This document shows, one piece after another, positions 36,101-51,100 of a stretch of 64,000 nt of DNA. The notes beneath the pieces are model-generated. The model was given only the letters and a program-made list of their open reading frames with translations, was not told where the DNA came from and ran no database searches. The stretch comes from Nemopilema nomurai (Eukaryota; Cnidaria; Scyphozoa; Rhizostomeae; Rhizostomatidae): positions 930,001-994,000 of the forward strand of contig PEDN01001354.1 of the NCBI GenBank assembly GCA_003864495.1, read 5' to 3'. Made by a program: the position numbers and the translations under genes. Numbering within the stretch: position 1 is the stretch's first letter; every line of letters begins with the position of its first letter.

Positions 36101-39100
36101 TAAGTGCTCATATACAAATTGCAAATGTACATACAAATTGCAAATATGTGTATATTTCATATTTGCGATGAAGCAGATGCTTGGCAGAATGGGAAAACGA
36201 GACTGGGCGGCCACTATGACCGTTTTCCCGATACGAAAATCGTCGAATGAGCCTAAGGTAGCTTTTATGTAAGAGATAATGGATATGGAGGTAGTTTCAT
36301 TCAGCTGGGGCCTAACTGTCTTGCAATAAGGACATCATATTCCAACGCTCTATTAGCGAATGTCAAGAGTAAGCACCTAAATTGAGTTGTCAAACTACAG
36401 TAGTACGATAAATAACACTCAATTTGTAATTCTAATTCCTAAGAAATGCCTGTTTTCCTTCTGCTATCTTAGGAAACTCTTGGGATTCTGATGTCAAGGA
36501 CATGTCCGGTACTTGGAAAATTCATGAGGGAAGTTGACATAAAGGTATGTTTGTTTTTTCGATGTATAAGACGTAGCTCCTGTCAAGACTTCAAAGCCAT
36601 TAGAACTTTGCATGAATTCATTTGAAGTTGATCAACAGTGCTGCAGATGTACCATTATGATTGGCTCTCTGTCTAGGAACAAAGTCCTTGTGAAAGGCTG
36701 GTTAACGGATTGTACAAAACTAAACTTCATGACACTTGGTTCTTTTAGGGATATAGCTAACTGTGGTAATCGAAGTTTTGATGGGGGACGGAGGATGTTA
36801 ACTCCTCATGCAATTTATTTAAGTGGCAAATTTATAGGACGAAACCGGAAAGAAGTAAAACAGTATTCTTGTCTTTGATCGTAGCCTGCCTTTTTTGAGG
36901 GTACTGTTTTTGATTCTATTTTTCCATTTTAGATTTTGCTCAAGTCATTCATCCCAAACCTGAAATCAGAATCGGCAATAAAGCGCCGAACATCTTCGTC
37001 GTCCCTGAATCATATTTGCCTGAATTCTAGAAACCCCGGTCGTTTTTATGCTTGGCTGTTGAATGTTCTGCTAGGTATGTAGTGCTTTAACTCAAACTGT
37101 TTCGGTGATAAATATAAATGTATTTCGCTATCGTTCTCTTCAAGCCACGTCAATTCCAGAAAACGTATACATAAAGCCACTATTTACTTGACCTTGTTGT
37201 AATGCATTCCGTGTTACGAAATCTTTACTTTCTCAGGTATGGTCGTCCCCTTAACTGAGAACCTACCACCCGCAACTCTGCTTGGGGTTTTGCTGTCTTT
37301 TCGCCAGATTATTCCTAATGTTGGCGAGGCGAACGGTGGCCTCGATTCAATGAAAGGAAGCTTCGGTGCCAAGATACCTAATTCGGAAGATAAAGAGCCT
37401 ATCTCGGATATTGTTGACGAAGCCAAATTGCTGAAGGTATTGTTTCTTTTTTAATGGGACCATGTCTGATATATGATTATTGTCCCTGATTTGGTTCGAA
37501 AACATCTAGATCATACAATGTAATTTTTTGCTAGAAAGTTATATGGCTTACTTCACTAGATCTTTGCCATTTTCCACGTACTTCGTGGCAAATTAGACTT
37601 ATCTTTCACGAGCTTTTTGGACCTTTTCACTCTTGAAACGTTTAGATATTTAGTCCTCCTGTAACACAGATTCTGAAAGGATATGGCAGCTTATCTGAAG
37701 CCACTCTTGCGCTAACTATAATGGCACCTATATGCTTCTCTGCCTTAGGTTTACGAAGTGACAATGTTTTGCACGAAACATTCTGACCACAACGTGGTGA
37801 ATGCAGCCCTGGAGTGCCTCAGCCAGATTCTGCAAACGCGACCACAGTGTCTGATGGCGGTCCTGCTGTCCCCAAGGGGGATCTCACCGACTGTCACCAA
37901 TGCTAGCGCATCGATTTCAGGTATATTATGAGATTGTGTGGTCTCAGATATTTTAAATTTAGCCCATTTTATGTGGCATGAGAAATTATTTTACGGAAAA
38001 TCCGACAAGAGTTTTTATGAAATTAAGGTCCCTACTGCTGTATTCATTCTGATAAATTGCTAAATGGTCTCAAGTGTGTAAAGTTCTTCTATGTTTTCCA
38101 GCTCAGTTTGTCTCTTATGACCAGCTATTTTCATCTATTTCCATAAATACCCACTTGTCATCAAACTACTTGCAGGTAACACTGACTGTTGAAGTCGTAT
38201 TGATTGTTTTCATACATATATGTTGGCTAGCTTTGTTTTACATTCTTTGATTTGACCTTAAGGAACCCTTGGGAGTGAGATGCGTTTGGATCTGCTTGGA
38301 AGCGACGCAAGCGACTCAGGCCTCGAAGAGGAGACGCAAAGCATGAGCGACAGCAGAATCCAAGAGAACCTCGGCGATTTGTCGATCGAGAGCAACACCC
38401 GTTCTAAGGACTCGGCTGTGGACGATTTGAACGAGGCACAAGGAGCCGCAGAGCAATACTCTGAGCTTTCCAGTGACGATGGCAGTGTCAGCGAGGTAGT
38501 TGAGGAGGAGGACCTGGAAGACGACGGGCTCACGTTGCCAAGTAGTTACACAGACGGGGGTTATGTTAATATTGACGAGCAGGATATCAACAAGGCCAGA
38601 CGACTAACCAGTATTAGCTCTGTCAGCGATATCCCGGAAAACGAGAACGAGGATCTTGATTTAGTGGAAATGGAGCGGCTGATGTCAATAACAAGTTTCG
38701 ATGCCAAACAAGCCGTCGAGAAATACTTCAACATAGACGCCATTGCTTGTTCGGGCGTGCCCATGCTTCACTGCGTTCGATTGATGTGCTCGTTCCTTTT
38801 GACAGGAACTGCGGGACAGCTGATCCCCGATTCGAGAACACGTGTCAGCGTGAAGTCGTTGGCGCTGCACTGCTTGGGTCACGCACTAGCAGCGTACCCA
38901 GAATCACTCCTTGCGAGAGTACTGCCCGATGATGCGGAGGAGAAGAGCAGCAACGGCGATGGGGATTCTGAAGATGATAATGGCCAGTGCGTGCGGGACT
39001 GCTTCTTGTTCGTCGAGCACTCGGATCCCCAGATCAGAGGAATGATGGCGAACGTCCTTGGATTGTACACCAAAGCAGCGTTGTGTCAGTCTGGGTAGGA

Positions 39101-42100
39101 TTCCTCGGTTTCACTTTGTGCTACTTTTTCATGTTTCTAGCTAAATTTCCTCTGCACCTGACGCTTTCTTTCCAAATGATAATAGTTTTAATCTAACTTC
39201 CCCCATCCACTCATGAACTAATGAACAATGATTTAAAAGCAGCGTTAATTTTTTAATCAAGAAGCTTCATTTCGCTTGTCTCCAAAACTCCATGTGCCTT
39301 TTTGGTGTGCCATTTTCACTCATATCGATACAAGTCTTGAATTTCTCTTTCATAGCGGAACATACAATGATTGGGCAGAAATGAATACCAAGAAATATGC
39401 AACAGGTACTTTTTTTAATATAATTCAATGTTTGCTTATATTAGATGCCTACACTTATGCTAAATTTGTGATCTTCAATTTGTGACGTTCCATAAATTGT
39501 ATGACGAGTTGCTAAAGTGCAAAAAGATAAATTGTCCTTTTTGTTCTTGCAACAGTAAGCTTCTAGGAATTCTTCACAATTCAACAATGTCAAGCTTATA
39601 CTAATGTTACGGTTCTTTCGTTGTTCGAGCCCCTTTATAGCCGCAATATTTTGTAGTTGATTTTTCTTTGCATCAGTTGCAAGATACTCAATATGTTGCA
39701 TACTCAATATTCTTATTGTAACAACGCACATTTATAATAACCCGATTTCATTCTAAATATTTCGCTGTTTTACTTTTCATTCGTTTGCATTGCATCAAAT
39801 TTTTGCCTTAGATGTTTCAGATTTTTAAATTTTGTTGCCAGTTAGTTTTATCCCATATACCTTTGTCCTTTCTTTAGATTCATTGCCCCTTGTTAAAATT
39901 GTCGAGTTGTTCAAGAAGATTTTGGACGACGAGTCATCGATTTCGCTCAAAATAACTTGCTGTTCTGTAAAGGCAAGTTCTGTAAAGGCTTTCTCTACAT
40001 TTGTCATAAACCTTTACTTCCATTTCCATACGGGCAAATATTTTTTGCGTGTTTTCTGTTCCATCCCTACTTTCTGCTCTGAAGTTAAAATGTTATTCGT
40101 TTTCTATTTATTCGAATTATAGATGATCAACAATATGAAGTACAGCCGGCCTTGGAAGCTGGTCCTTTTTTATAATTTATCGTTAATTAAACATAACATT
40201 ACTAACTAGATGTATTTCGTAGGAAAACAATCATTTCTTCACATCAGTAAATGAAGACGATCGTGATGTAATCACAACTACACATCAATATAGAAAGTTT
40301 CTTGATCAATCATTGTTTCGACTCTCTCTGCACAGGAATTCATAAATCCATTGTTTGAAAGCGACTATCACCATTTTGCATACGAAATCATGCTAAAGAT
40401 TCTGACACTAGCCCAAAACTCTTATTGGCTGCTGAAAGTAAGTGTCATTTTCAAAGCCTTTCATGGAACTCATATTTCCTTTTGTGATTAGTAATTTTTT
40501 ACCATAATTTTTACTGAATCGAAGATTTAATGAGAGAAAAAGGGAGATGAAGAGTGTTGTCTGACTATGCTTTGGTTATAACCTGTCAGTATTTTAAGGT
40601 TTTAGAAGTTTTATTATAAATATCGTTATGCTTTTTTACGCCGGTTTAGTGATGTTTTTTCTGGTAGGTTGCTGGTAACTTTTTAGGTGCAGTTGATCAA
40701 TTCAATAAAAAGTTTGGAAACTCTAGCTAGAAACTGTCTCCTAGTATCAATATTTTCTAAAGCCTGTTTCTAAGACATCTTCGTTCATTTTCCATTTCTG
40801 AGAAATGTTATTGTCTTTGATAGGTTGAAGTATTGGAATTGTTTGCTGTGCTTGACTTCAGGTAGGCCTGTGTTTTATCTGTAAAACGTTTAAGCAAAAA
40901 CTAGTCTTTTGCTAGACTTTAGTGAGAGTTGAGAAGTGAGAGGACTAAAGAAAATAGAATAATGGAGTGGTAAACAGTGTATTAAATTGAATAATTGAAG
41001 GCGTTTTGTGGGATTTTGGATTGAAGTGGAAGCAAGGGATAGGAGGAGCAGTTGTTTTTCAATCATGTGTCGTATAGTGAGTGGACTGACCAGTAGATGA
41101 ACAGTCTATAGCACCTTTCAGTTAAGATTGCAATCTTTCTACATCTACAAAAGAACCCTTATTGGTTCCTTTATTTTTTGGTATATTAAAAAAGAAAGTA
41201 TATTGAAAACCACCTTTTCCGTGCATACCTTTTTTAGCTAAATTCAACAACAATGTAACATCAACATGGAGAGGTTTCCGGCCGGTTATTTGAGAATCCA
41301 TAATTCTAGATACATACTGGTTTCTAAAAGGCGGTAACCACAGTGCATGGAAAACAACCTCACGCAGCGAAACTAAGCCGCACGCAGGTGCAAAATGAAA
41401 ACAACTGGTGCAGCCATTTTTCAAGACACGTGATAGGCTAGGAAATGCTCCTCCGCAAGGTCCATTGAAGAAATCAACTGGCCCGGATTTTTACCTGTCT
41501 AGTGATTCTACTTAGCTAAATCGTTGATTACAAAGCACTTACTTGACTATTTTCTTTGGAAAATCAGATTGGTGAACCTGGTAGAAGCCAAATACTTGCA
41601 ACAACACGGGATGAATGCGTTTACAGGCTATAGGGTAGGTGCAATCCTATTTCAATGCTGACATTGTAGATTGGGATTTTGTAATAGTACATTATTGTTT
41701 TTCATCCATGCAGTGACGACGGGGCTGGAAACAGACCGATGTACATGTAGCCTTCTCTGTTTGATGCAAAACTGGAATTGTTTTATGATCATTACATATT
41801 AGCAGATAGGTACACGTGAGAAGCAAACTCACTCCTCTTTACATTCCAGTCTGTTTGAAGCTTTTCCTTTGTTGGACTTGTAGTTTCATCAATTTTGAAA
41901 CAACTTTAATAATATTGTGTTCACGGCCGTACCTATTTCGTGGCAGGAGTGGACGTCAATTGAAACGTAAAGGATTGACTCTTTGTAACCTTATCCGCTA
42001 ATAATCGCTCACATTGCGAATCTGTACGTCATTTATGTCGTTTTATGTTTTGGTAGATGTCGGAAATGCAGTCCAGGTGCATCGAGACGGTATTAAACTT

Positions 42101-45100
42101 GCTAGCCGATGAAGACGCAAGAGTAAGACAAGCAGCCTCAAGAATGATCGTCAAGTGAGAAATTACCTAAGCATGCTCTAATAAATCTATCTTTTTATTA
42201 TTTTTCGCCATTCTCTATGAGCAACTAATTTGATTCCATTGTTTGTTCTGCCAGTTTCTTTAACCCTCTTAGCCATGTCTTGGCGACCCCTAAATCAAAT
42301 CCTATTTAGTTCTCTCATTACAGTATTAGGTTTGGCGCGTACAAGTATCATCAATACCATTCGTGACAATGAACACACTATTCTAGACATTAACTGCAAT
42401 CAACCTTGCCTGTTTATGACATCAATCTAACTTGAACAAACTTCTCTGTTCCAGCATGGTGCCAAATCTTGATTATGGTGAACCACTGGAGAAAGCAACC
42501 TCCCAGCGTGTTCTCAAGTTTAAAGGTTTGCTTGAATTAATTGTAATTTCTAAATCAACCAAATTGTATCGTTTTCCCACAGACACCAAGAAATCTAAAT
42601 ATCTCTTTCTGTTTCAAAGTTTCTGTTGGCGTGAGGCTGCTTTGAAAAGTTTAAAATCCCATCTGAATATCTTATTTCTCTGTACTGTGACTGCGCTTTT
42701 CATACTGCAAAACGTGAAAATTGCGCTTTATGTCATACCTCTTTTTCTTGGCTCCTCGTTCACAACTGTTTATTTCTTCCTATCTGAAGTTTCATTCTCT
42801 GAAGAGAAAGACATAACTGAATTTCATCTATGCAGTATTAAGTTAATGGCTTGGGCGCAATTTTGGCTGTCTGGCACAGAGTGTTTTTACTTTCTATTCA
42901 AATGGCGTTTGCTTTATTTCTTAATAAACCTGCAAAGATGCGCTGTTCCAGTGACTTATTTTCTCTCGTAGATGTGTGTGGCAAAGTGGACTACCGAATG
43001 ACAACAACGGATGTCATTCCGCACTTTCGCCAGCACAAAAACCTGTTCGATGCAAACCTCGCCTTCGTTATCAGAGAATTGATCAAGACACTCAACTCAT
43101 CAACCACCAAATTTCTGATGGTAAAGTCTTTTCACGAATTATATTGTTCACTGAAATGAATGAGAATAAAATAGACTGTAGATGCATTTTTTATTCTTCT
43201 ATCAACTTTTGGCAACTGGTGAATTTTGAAAACTTTATACCATGAATGACTTTAAAGAAAAGAATGTACAACAGGCTGATAGACGTTATTAACAAGAAAG
43301 GTTCTGTAGAAACAGACATCTTTTTAAAGTTATCTTGTGAATAGACTACAGCAATAACAATGCAAAAATTTGATCTTTGAAGTTTGGCAGTAAGCAATCT
43401 GAAAATATGCTTTAGTTTAATGAACATGTGAGGAGCATTTTACAGTTTTGTCCCTTTTCAGTTGTGAGTTATCTGCACCTGTTTTAGAATGATCTTGCAA
43501 CATTATTTTTTTCAGCACGGATGTTGTCAGGCATTGGCGCTAATTGCTGAGACATACCCAGTGTCAATGGCACCACTCGCGTGGGAGCTTTACCCACAAT
43601 GCAAAGTGTCCATACAGAACGTGCCAAAGGAAAGGAGCTTCCGTCCCATGGGCCCGTCAAGGAAGCTTATTTTTGATGACGAAATGTCCTCCTATTCTGG
43701 ACCGCTGAATATCGCCTTGTCGCTTCTTACGTCATCATGGATAACTTTGGATTTGCAGGCTCACCAAGAACTACTGAAGGTAGCCCTCTGACTCCAACCA
43801 AGTCACAAATCACAAATTTCAGACTTTTTACCTCAACATCTTTTCTACTTTACCTTTTTTTGCTAAGCCATGCTTTGAATTGAATTTTTTCGATGCAAGA
43901 CGACGTTTCTTGCATTTTACTGAAACGCGAGCTTTGCTAAGAATAATTACAAACAGCCATTTCTCATTGATTCATCGAGTTTCCATTTCCCCATGTATCC
44001 ATTTGTGCTGTACCCATTTCCCCACGTAAATAACAAGGAGATTTTCCTAGCCCACAACTCAGCATAAACAATTTTATATACGTGGAATTTCTTCGCGTAA
44101 GCTGTTTTCTGGTAAGCAATTCAGCAATGATATGTTTTCTTCAACATGATGTGTGTTTCATTTGCAGCTGGCCGTGAACGTACTCTGCGGCAGCTCGGCC
44201 CCATTCCTCCGCCAGATCGCTCTGGAGCGGAAAGAGTCTGGAATGAACGAGGACGATGAGACGTTTGGCTCGATGAAGGATGAAAGATGGCCTATTTTCA
44301 AGGACACCACTTTGAATTCAATCGCGACAAAGCTATTTCAGCATACAGTAAGGTAACGATGCCCGCTGTTCTAAAGTCTCTTGCTGTATTCACTGGAGTA
44401 AAATGACCCTAGACTCAAGAAGTATCTCAGAACCATGACATTTTTGTTCCAGCTCTGATTTTTTGACTGATTTTGTGACAACTGATCACATTGTGGTCAA
44501 TTTTTGCCCAAACTGGTTGCCCCTCTCTAATGAAGCACAGCATATAGGAAATACTGCATGCTTAGAAAGTCCACGAAACTGCAATCCCAGTCCTTCTGTT
44601 TCCTTTTTCTCCCGATCTATTTTGCACGCCCTTTTCCGTCCCATAGTGCTCTGAGGGCACCTCGGTGCCATTGCCTAGCAGTAGTTATTTGATTTGAGTG
44701 CCCATGCTAGCACAATTTTAACACTGGTCCGCTTCAACTTATGCCTATGTCGGTTCAATTTATTGGTCCAATTTCGCGACAGAAGTAACTGCGTTTGCTA
44801 TGAACGGCCCCTGTGATTGGTGGGTCTTCTCCTTTGTCCGATAACCTCGTTTTAATGCGTGTCCGTACTTTTCTTTTAGATTGCTGTGTGTTTGTATGCA
44901 CGTGATCGAGCAAAGCAACCCAGCCGCGTCTTCATCTAAGGTGATTGTCAAACTGCTACAAGCATTTTTTGTTGAGACCAATCGAAACAACGCACCGGCC
45001 TTGTTTCCACATTCAAGGCATTTTAGGCCCATAGTTTTTCGGCTTCAATCTGCACTTTTGTTTTTTGTCAAACGTGGTCTGGTCTGAGCTTACTTTTTCT

Positions 45101-48100
45101 TACTTTGCCCTGAGGTTTTTTTGCTAGATGAAACTTTTGGAATAATCAGCTCATAAGAAAAACCACATGATTAAGAGTCGATCGGAGATTCATTTACTTG
45201 CAGTTTTATCAAAGTTAATTTTTCTCCAGGTTTCAAGTTCATCAAAGTCAGAAATGAGAGCTACGATTAACATTTAGAAGTTTGTGCATGAATAAGTTTT
45301 AAGCGAAACATAAGATTTGAATTATTGCTTGTGTGTTAGATCCAAATGGCCTTCACGGGTAAGGACAAGGAGAGGTCACTTTCAAGCACGACGGGGTCGG
45401 CCCAAAGCCCCATGTCCTCTGGTAGCACGAGCCCACAGCCTCCTTCTGGGACGCCCATCAACACGTCGCCTCGTAAATTCCTCCTCAACAAAAACCTGCA
45501 CAGGCGGGCCATGTCGGATCAAAGTGCGGCTACGAGCGCGGAGAAGTCTGCGCAGAGGAAAAACTCTGATGGCACTACACCTCAGAGTGGGTCGGAGTCG
45601 AAGCAGGAGACCGGCTCGTCCGACAAGTCGGAAAAACTGGGACAGTTTCATACGATTCCGCATATGATGAAACTCTACGAGACGACGAAAGGGGCTTTCA
45701 AGACCTACCAGGTTTTTCTGCCTTCACATCATCATGATTATACGTACTCGCGTGCTTGTCCTGTTTTTATCGGGCTTTCGTGTTTATCCTGTTTTTATCT
45801 TGCTTCGTGCTTGTCCTGTCTTTATCGTACTTGTCCTAATTTTTTACGTGCTTACTTGTTTATCCTGTTTTTATCCTGCTTCGTACTTGTCCTGTCTTTG
45901 TCGTGCTTGTCCTAATTTTTTACGTGCTTACTTGTTTATCCTGTTTTTATCCTGCTTCGTACTTGTCCTGTCTTTATCGTGCTTATCCTGTTTTTTTGGT
46001 GCTTACATGCTTATCCTGTTTTTGTCGTGCTCATGTGTTTATCCTGTTTTTATCGTGCTTATCCTGTTTTTATCGTGTTTATCCTGTTCTTATCGGGCTT
46101 ACGCGTTTATCCTGTTTTTTATCCCGTTTTTATCGTCCTGTTGGTATCTGCCTATCATTCTTCCCTTTTTTATTTGCTATTTCCTGGCTGAAATTGTTTA
46201 GTTTTAAGAAAATGATGCTTGAAACTAGTGTACGAGATAATCGAATCTTAAAATGTTAATATAAATGTCTATTTGTCTATCATTTTGAATTTTCAATTGT
46301 CTATCTCGTCAACACACCAGCTCAGAGATCTCTTGGTTGAGATAAACAAAGAATATTGTAACACAAAATGTTCTTTCGTAGGTAACTTCAGTGTCAAAGA
46401 AAGGAGAAAAGTTTGGCGCATTTCTTCGTGGAGTGCTTGAGTCATTTAGCATGCAGCTTGAACTTGCATCTTTCGGTGAAGTTGGGAGTGTAAGAGCCTG
46501 TTATTCCTTACTTTATTACAGACATATTAAAGAGCCTATTTAAATTATTATTTCTACATAGCCAAGAGGAGCGGTCTTTGATTTGGTTGTCTCGTGTAGC
46601 AAAGTAACAGAAAGGCAAAAATCAGTATAAATTGGCATCTATTGTTGGCTTAATTTTCGGTTCTTTTCATCGTTATAACTGAAGAGGGTCGTAGTCACAA
46701 TTTTGTAAAGTTTACTTTTGGAGGCTGTATAATATCATTTTCCCCCACTTAATATTGTAGCATTTGCATCATTTTGTGCATCAGTCGTTTCTTGTTATTC
46801 TTACCAATTATGTTAGATCCAAACTTGGCTGTTTATCCATTAGATCAAACCTGATGTGCCATCTTTTAGAGGACCTCAAATCCCTATTAATGGATGTGGT
46901 AGTTAATGGCATTCATTGATATATTTGAACTTGCAGACATCTCCTCATCTTCCGCTCCTATGATTCGATTGTATGTGCTGTTTTAGACCGCTGAAGAATT
47001 TCTCGAGTACTTGATGTCATGTGTGAAAGTTGACGCGGAAAGAACGTTTCTCGCTGTTCAGCAGGTCAGTTTGCTGTTATTATGGATAATGATACTTGCA
47101 CCATTTGTCAATAATTTATCTCAGTTTAGTCAAAAAAGTTTCTGTCTTTAGAACAGTCTTTCGTTCGTCATGAGTGACAACATACCATCTATTTTTGTGA
47201 CTTATTCCAAGATCTCTCTTTGCTTTTGTGTTAACTCGAGATAGAGAGGAACCTATGGAAAGATTGATAGCCAAACTAATTTGGCGCTGCTTTCAAGTTT
47301 AGAGAAGCAATGAGCTTGCTGCAAGATTTTAATATCAAATTCTCAGTTGAGGCACTGGTTGAAAAGTTTTTTTATTCCCTTTAGTTGTTGAAGAGCCTGT
47401 TTGGGACAAATGTTGCTTGCCAGCCGGAAATGTACCACCTTCCGTTCAGCACGAAGCACCTTGCAGAGACACGTGGTGACCCAACGTTCTCCCTCGATGC
47501 CAGTTCTGAGCCGACCAGGGATGAAAGGCAACCCTATGAATCGCCGAATTTATATGATTCAGTAATCAAAGAACCCTGCGAAGTATTCACGGAATCCCTG
47601 CACACGAGCAAGGTTCCCGAACATGACTCTCCGGATTTTGTTAAAAAGGCCAGGTATAATAAGCATTTTTATGAATGAATCTCTAAATTTCCTAAGAGTA
47701 ACGCTTGTTCTTCCATCTTTCTTGTGTGATACGTAGAAAATGTTGCGACCTCTTCTTACTGCTTCTTTTTCTGTATAGTTTCTCGATCAAGCTTAATCAA
47801 AGATGTCGAAGCTTCATACTCTCTTAGAAGTGTCACTATAGGCTTTTTAAATGCACTAGATGAACAGTTAGTGACAACTGTCTTCAATTTTTGCTTATTC
47901 GAAGCCATTTCCAACTCGATTATAGTTGGTGTTTCGTAATGACTTACTGAAGCCCTATTTTTGCCGTTCAAAGGTCATCCACATTGAGTTTCTTCAAAAA
48001 GTTCAAGAAAATAGCTGCTCCACAAAAACCAACTTCAAAGTTGAGCAAAGAAAGGGTTTGTTGTTTTGGCCTTTGACCTTGTTCTATTCGTAGCTGTTTT

Positions 48101-51100
48101 TGAAAATAACGTATGTCCTCATAAGATACATGATTTTAAAATCGACGAATGAGGCAATCGCGGTTGTGGTCGCTGATTCGAATCCGGCTCGGAGGACCAC
48201 GTGTGTTTTGAAGATTTATCTGCGCTGGTTCAGAAGATACATTTACTTATCAAATCGTAAAGCTTTGAGCAGAGAATACTGCATTCATTGGAATGCTAAG
48301 ACCTGTGTTGTGTTCCTTGTATTTATAGTAGCTCAACTCGACTCGGTACCTCTTTTCAGCTGTCATCAATTCAAGCGTACATTAGACTGTTCGAGCCGTT
48401 GGTGATTCACGCTTTAAAAACATACACCATGACGAGCAACCTGGATATCCAGGCCCAGGTCATCCACCTTCTCGACCAGCTTATTCGCCTCAGAGTCAAC
48501 TACTCGCTCCTGGATGCTGATCAGATCTTCATTGCCTTCGTTCTAAAGCAGTTCGAGTTTGTTGAAGCTGGACAAATAGGGTTTGTTATCTAATATCAGA
48601 GTGCTCCTTTTATTTTATGGGTCTCTTTAAGAATAAAAACCTTCTAAACATTTTCTGGAAATACAGTTATACATTGTAAGTAAGAATACAGCATTTGTAA
48701 GTTAAATGCATTTTTGCAGCATAGCTCTGTTTGAACCATATTACTCTCACAGCAAGAACTGCATTCCAACGATCTTTTTCCAGTTTTCTACTTGTCAGGT
48801 TAAACCTTTTTTGTAAGAAATATATACATTTCTCTATACCAAAAACCTTGTAGCCACCAGATTTCTGCTAGCTACGCATCTGAAGGTTTTGGGAATATGT
48901 TGAAAATTTTATGTATTGCCAATAACCTAATCATTCTATCATTTAGCAATTCTTGGGTGTCTGTTCTGTATAATATGCTGTACATTTGGCAATACCAATT
49001 ATTTATCTGATGAACCATTTAAAGCCAAAATTAGAACTGATCTGTGATTGTATGCTATACGCATTTCCTTTTTGAATTCCAGGTGTCCAGCGATGGTGAT
49101 CCCAGAAATGTTTCAGTTCTTAGTTCTGCTCTCATACGAGTGCTTCCAGCCAAAGTACAGCCACGCGAAGCCGATCATCGTGATGCCGCAAATCATTCAG
49201 CTGTGCGATGGCATCATGGCCTGCGGGCAACCCGCGAATACCCACGGTATTCAGATTCTGGATGGTTGTTTTGCATGGTTGCTTGAACAATGCATTTTCA
49301 TACATTACGTAAAGAACAACAGTTTACAAAAGTCCAGCTCATGCAATTCCTCATTTCTATAATCTTAAAGCTAGTTATTTGTGCTGGGGTTCGAAGCGGG
49401 AATTCGTCCATAATTTCGCACAAATCGTCAGTAGCCAACATTCAATTCTGTACTTTCCGGACCAGAGGGTTGGAAATATTGGATGCAATTTTCTTGTGGA
49501 GAAAACTTTAGACCTAGGCATCTTGCAATACCATACTTATAATGATCCCTTTGTTGTCAAAACCCAGGCCATGTTGACTGTTCAATATATTATGCAAGGC
49601 TATACCCAATAGTCCTATATGTTCCTATGTCTGTTCCATGTTTTCCCAACTGTCACGTGTCATCTCTCAGTTATAGCTTCACTGCATGAGCAATCATGTC
49701 ACCACTTGTCTCCTTTCCATGTTTATTGAACTCGAGGCAAGGATATCTTACATCACTTCCCCCGTCTTTCTAGCAATACCAGCGTTAAAGCCCGTCGTAC
49801 ACGACTTGTTCATCTCAAAGAACCAATCCAGGGCCGATAGCCGCAAGGAATTGGACACTCAAAGAGAGGTTGCATTCACAATGCTGCTTCGCTTAACTCA
49901 ATATCCACAGGTAGGCCTCTATTACCCCAATCGTTCTCCATCCGACTCAGGTTTTAAACCCGCATCCTTGTGGTCTTTTCGCGGTACTTTGAGTCGGTCT
50001 GAAGTATGTTATGATCCAATACTTCCCTTTCTTTTCATTTGCTTGCTTTCTTACCAAGCTCCTTCAATTTGTTTGCAGCTAGTATAATTTGTTTCTGTTT
50101 GTTGTAATTTTTGTCTGTTTTTATTTCAAGGTACTCGAACTACTAACTGTAGTGCTGGAAGGCTCAAAGGATGATGATGAGAAGAGAAAACGTTTCTCTC
50201 GACAGATTGTAGATGTTGTCTTTCCACAGCTCTCTAAATTAGAGGTAGGAATCCACAGTACAATTCTTAAAATTACGCATGCTTACCATTACGTCATCTT
50301 TTCAATTTGCAAGCAATCTCAAGACTTCGACACTTAACACTTCTTAGAACTTCTTAAGACTTGGCAGCACTTTTGAATTTTTTTCACCGTTTCTATTTTC
50401 ATTCTATCGTTGTGTAATTTAAGAAACTTTTGGCTTCGATAACATTGAGCGAATAATGGTCCCCTCTTTAATCATTCTGTTATGTTGCTTTCTCTGCAGA
50501 TAAATGTGACAAACGAGGCTCATACTGAGATACTGAACCATTTGTTTGACTCGCTGGCCCACATTGCACTTCGCCCAGCTGACGTCATATTGAAGGCGCT
50601 GTTCACCCCCATTCGCATCGTAAGTACCAGGATGCGCAAAAGCTCGAGTGTCCATAAATTCGGTATCTGATTCATGTATTTGTTTGTGACTTTAGCTTAC
50701 TCCAAATTCTGCGTGTAAAAATTAGATTCTGTCATAATTCTTAGCAAACTGAAAATTATTTTTCTTTAATTATGGATCTATATTTTCACGACATATATTT
50801 TCTTTTACAGTTTTATCCAAGTAATTATAGCAATAATTTGCCCGGCTGTGTGGGATACCATGCTCTACCACTACAATCTTAACGTTGTTGTAAAGTTGAT
50901 GCCTATATACTTACGAAATACTGGTAGGCAAACAGCAGAATAGTTTCACTCTGACCCTAAACTCTTCCAGGCTTCGATCGACCAGTGCGTCAGATGGCTT
51001 TGCATGTTACTGACTCTTGGTAGAACCCTGATCACCCAGAACAACGAGGAGATCATGCTCACGCGGTTATCTCAGATCGGCATCGCAAAGCTCGACCCCT

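Larger units (their letters stand above)
33134..43779 (+). other. HTT: HTT exon map, exons 1-20
   Basis: Exons: 33134-33246, 34071-34154, 34334-34454, 34899-34958, 35603-35682, 35811-35877, 36473-36544, 36933-37074, 37237-37436, 37749-37920, 38263-39094, 39356-39405, 39878-39972, 40336-40437, 40824-40861, 41568-41634, 42057-42154, 42455-42525, 42972-43120, 43516-43779. Phases are continuous. Exons 1-10 cover the N-terminal HEAT domain; exon 11 holds the acidic linker and the return to HEAT repeats. Confidence 0.9.

Noticed and set aside
42432..42971. Open frame of 179 codons with hydrophobic segments
   Set aside because: It overlaps HTT exon 18 and reads through the following intron; phases and homology support splicing at 42525 and 42972.
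45734..46259. Several overlapping open frames of 70-190 codons rich in Leu, Ser, Cys and Phe
   Set aside because: They are translations of the intron 23 minisatellite, which lacks stops by composition. The 189-codon one begins in the real exon 23 and simply runs past its donor.
48165..48220. tRNA-like T-arm string GATTCGAATCCGGCTC in HTT intron 27
   Set aside because: It resembles a pol III B box, but no A box or cloverleaf could be drawn at the right distance. At most it is a trace of a tRNA-derived repeat.
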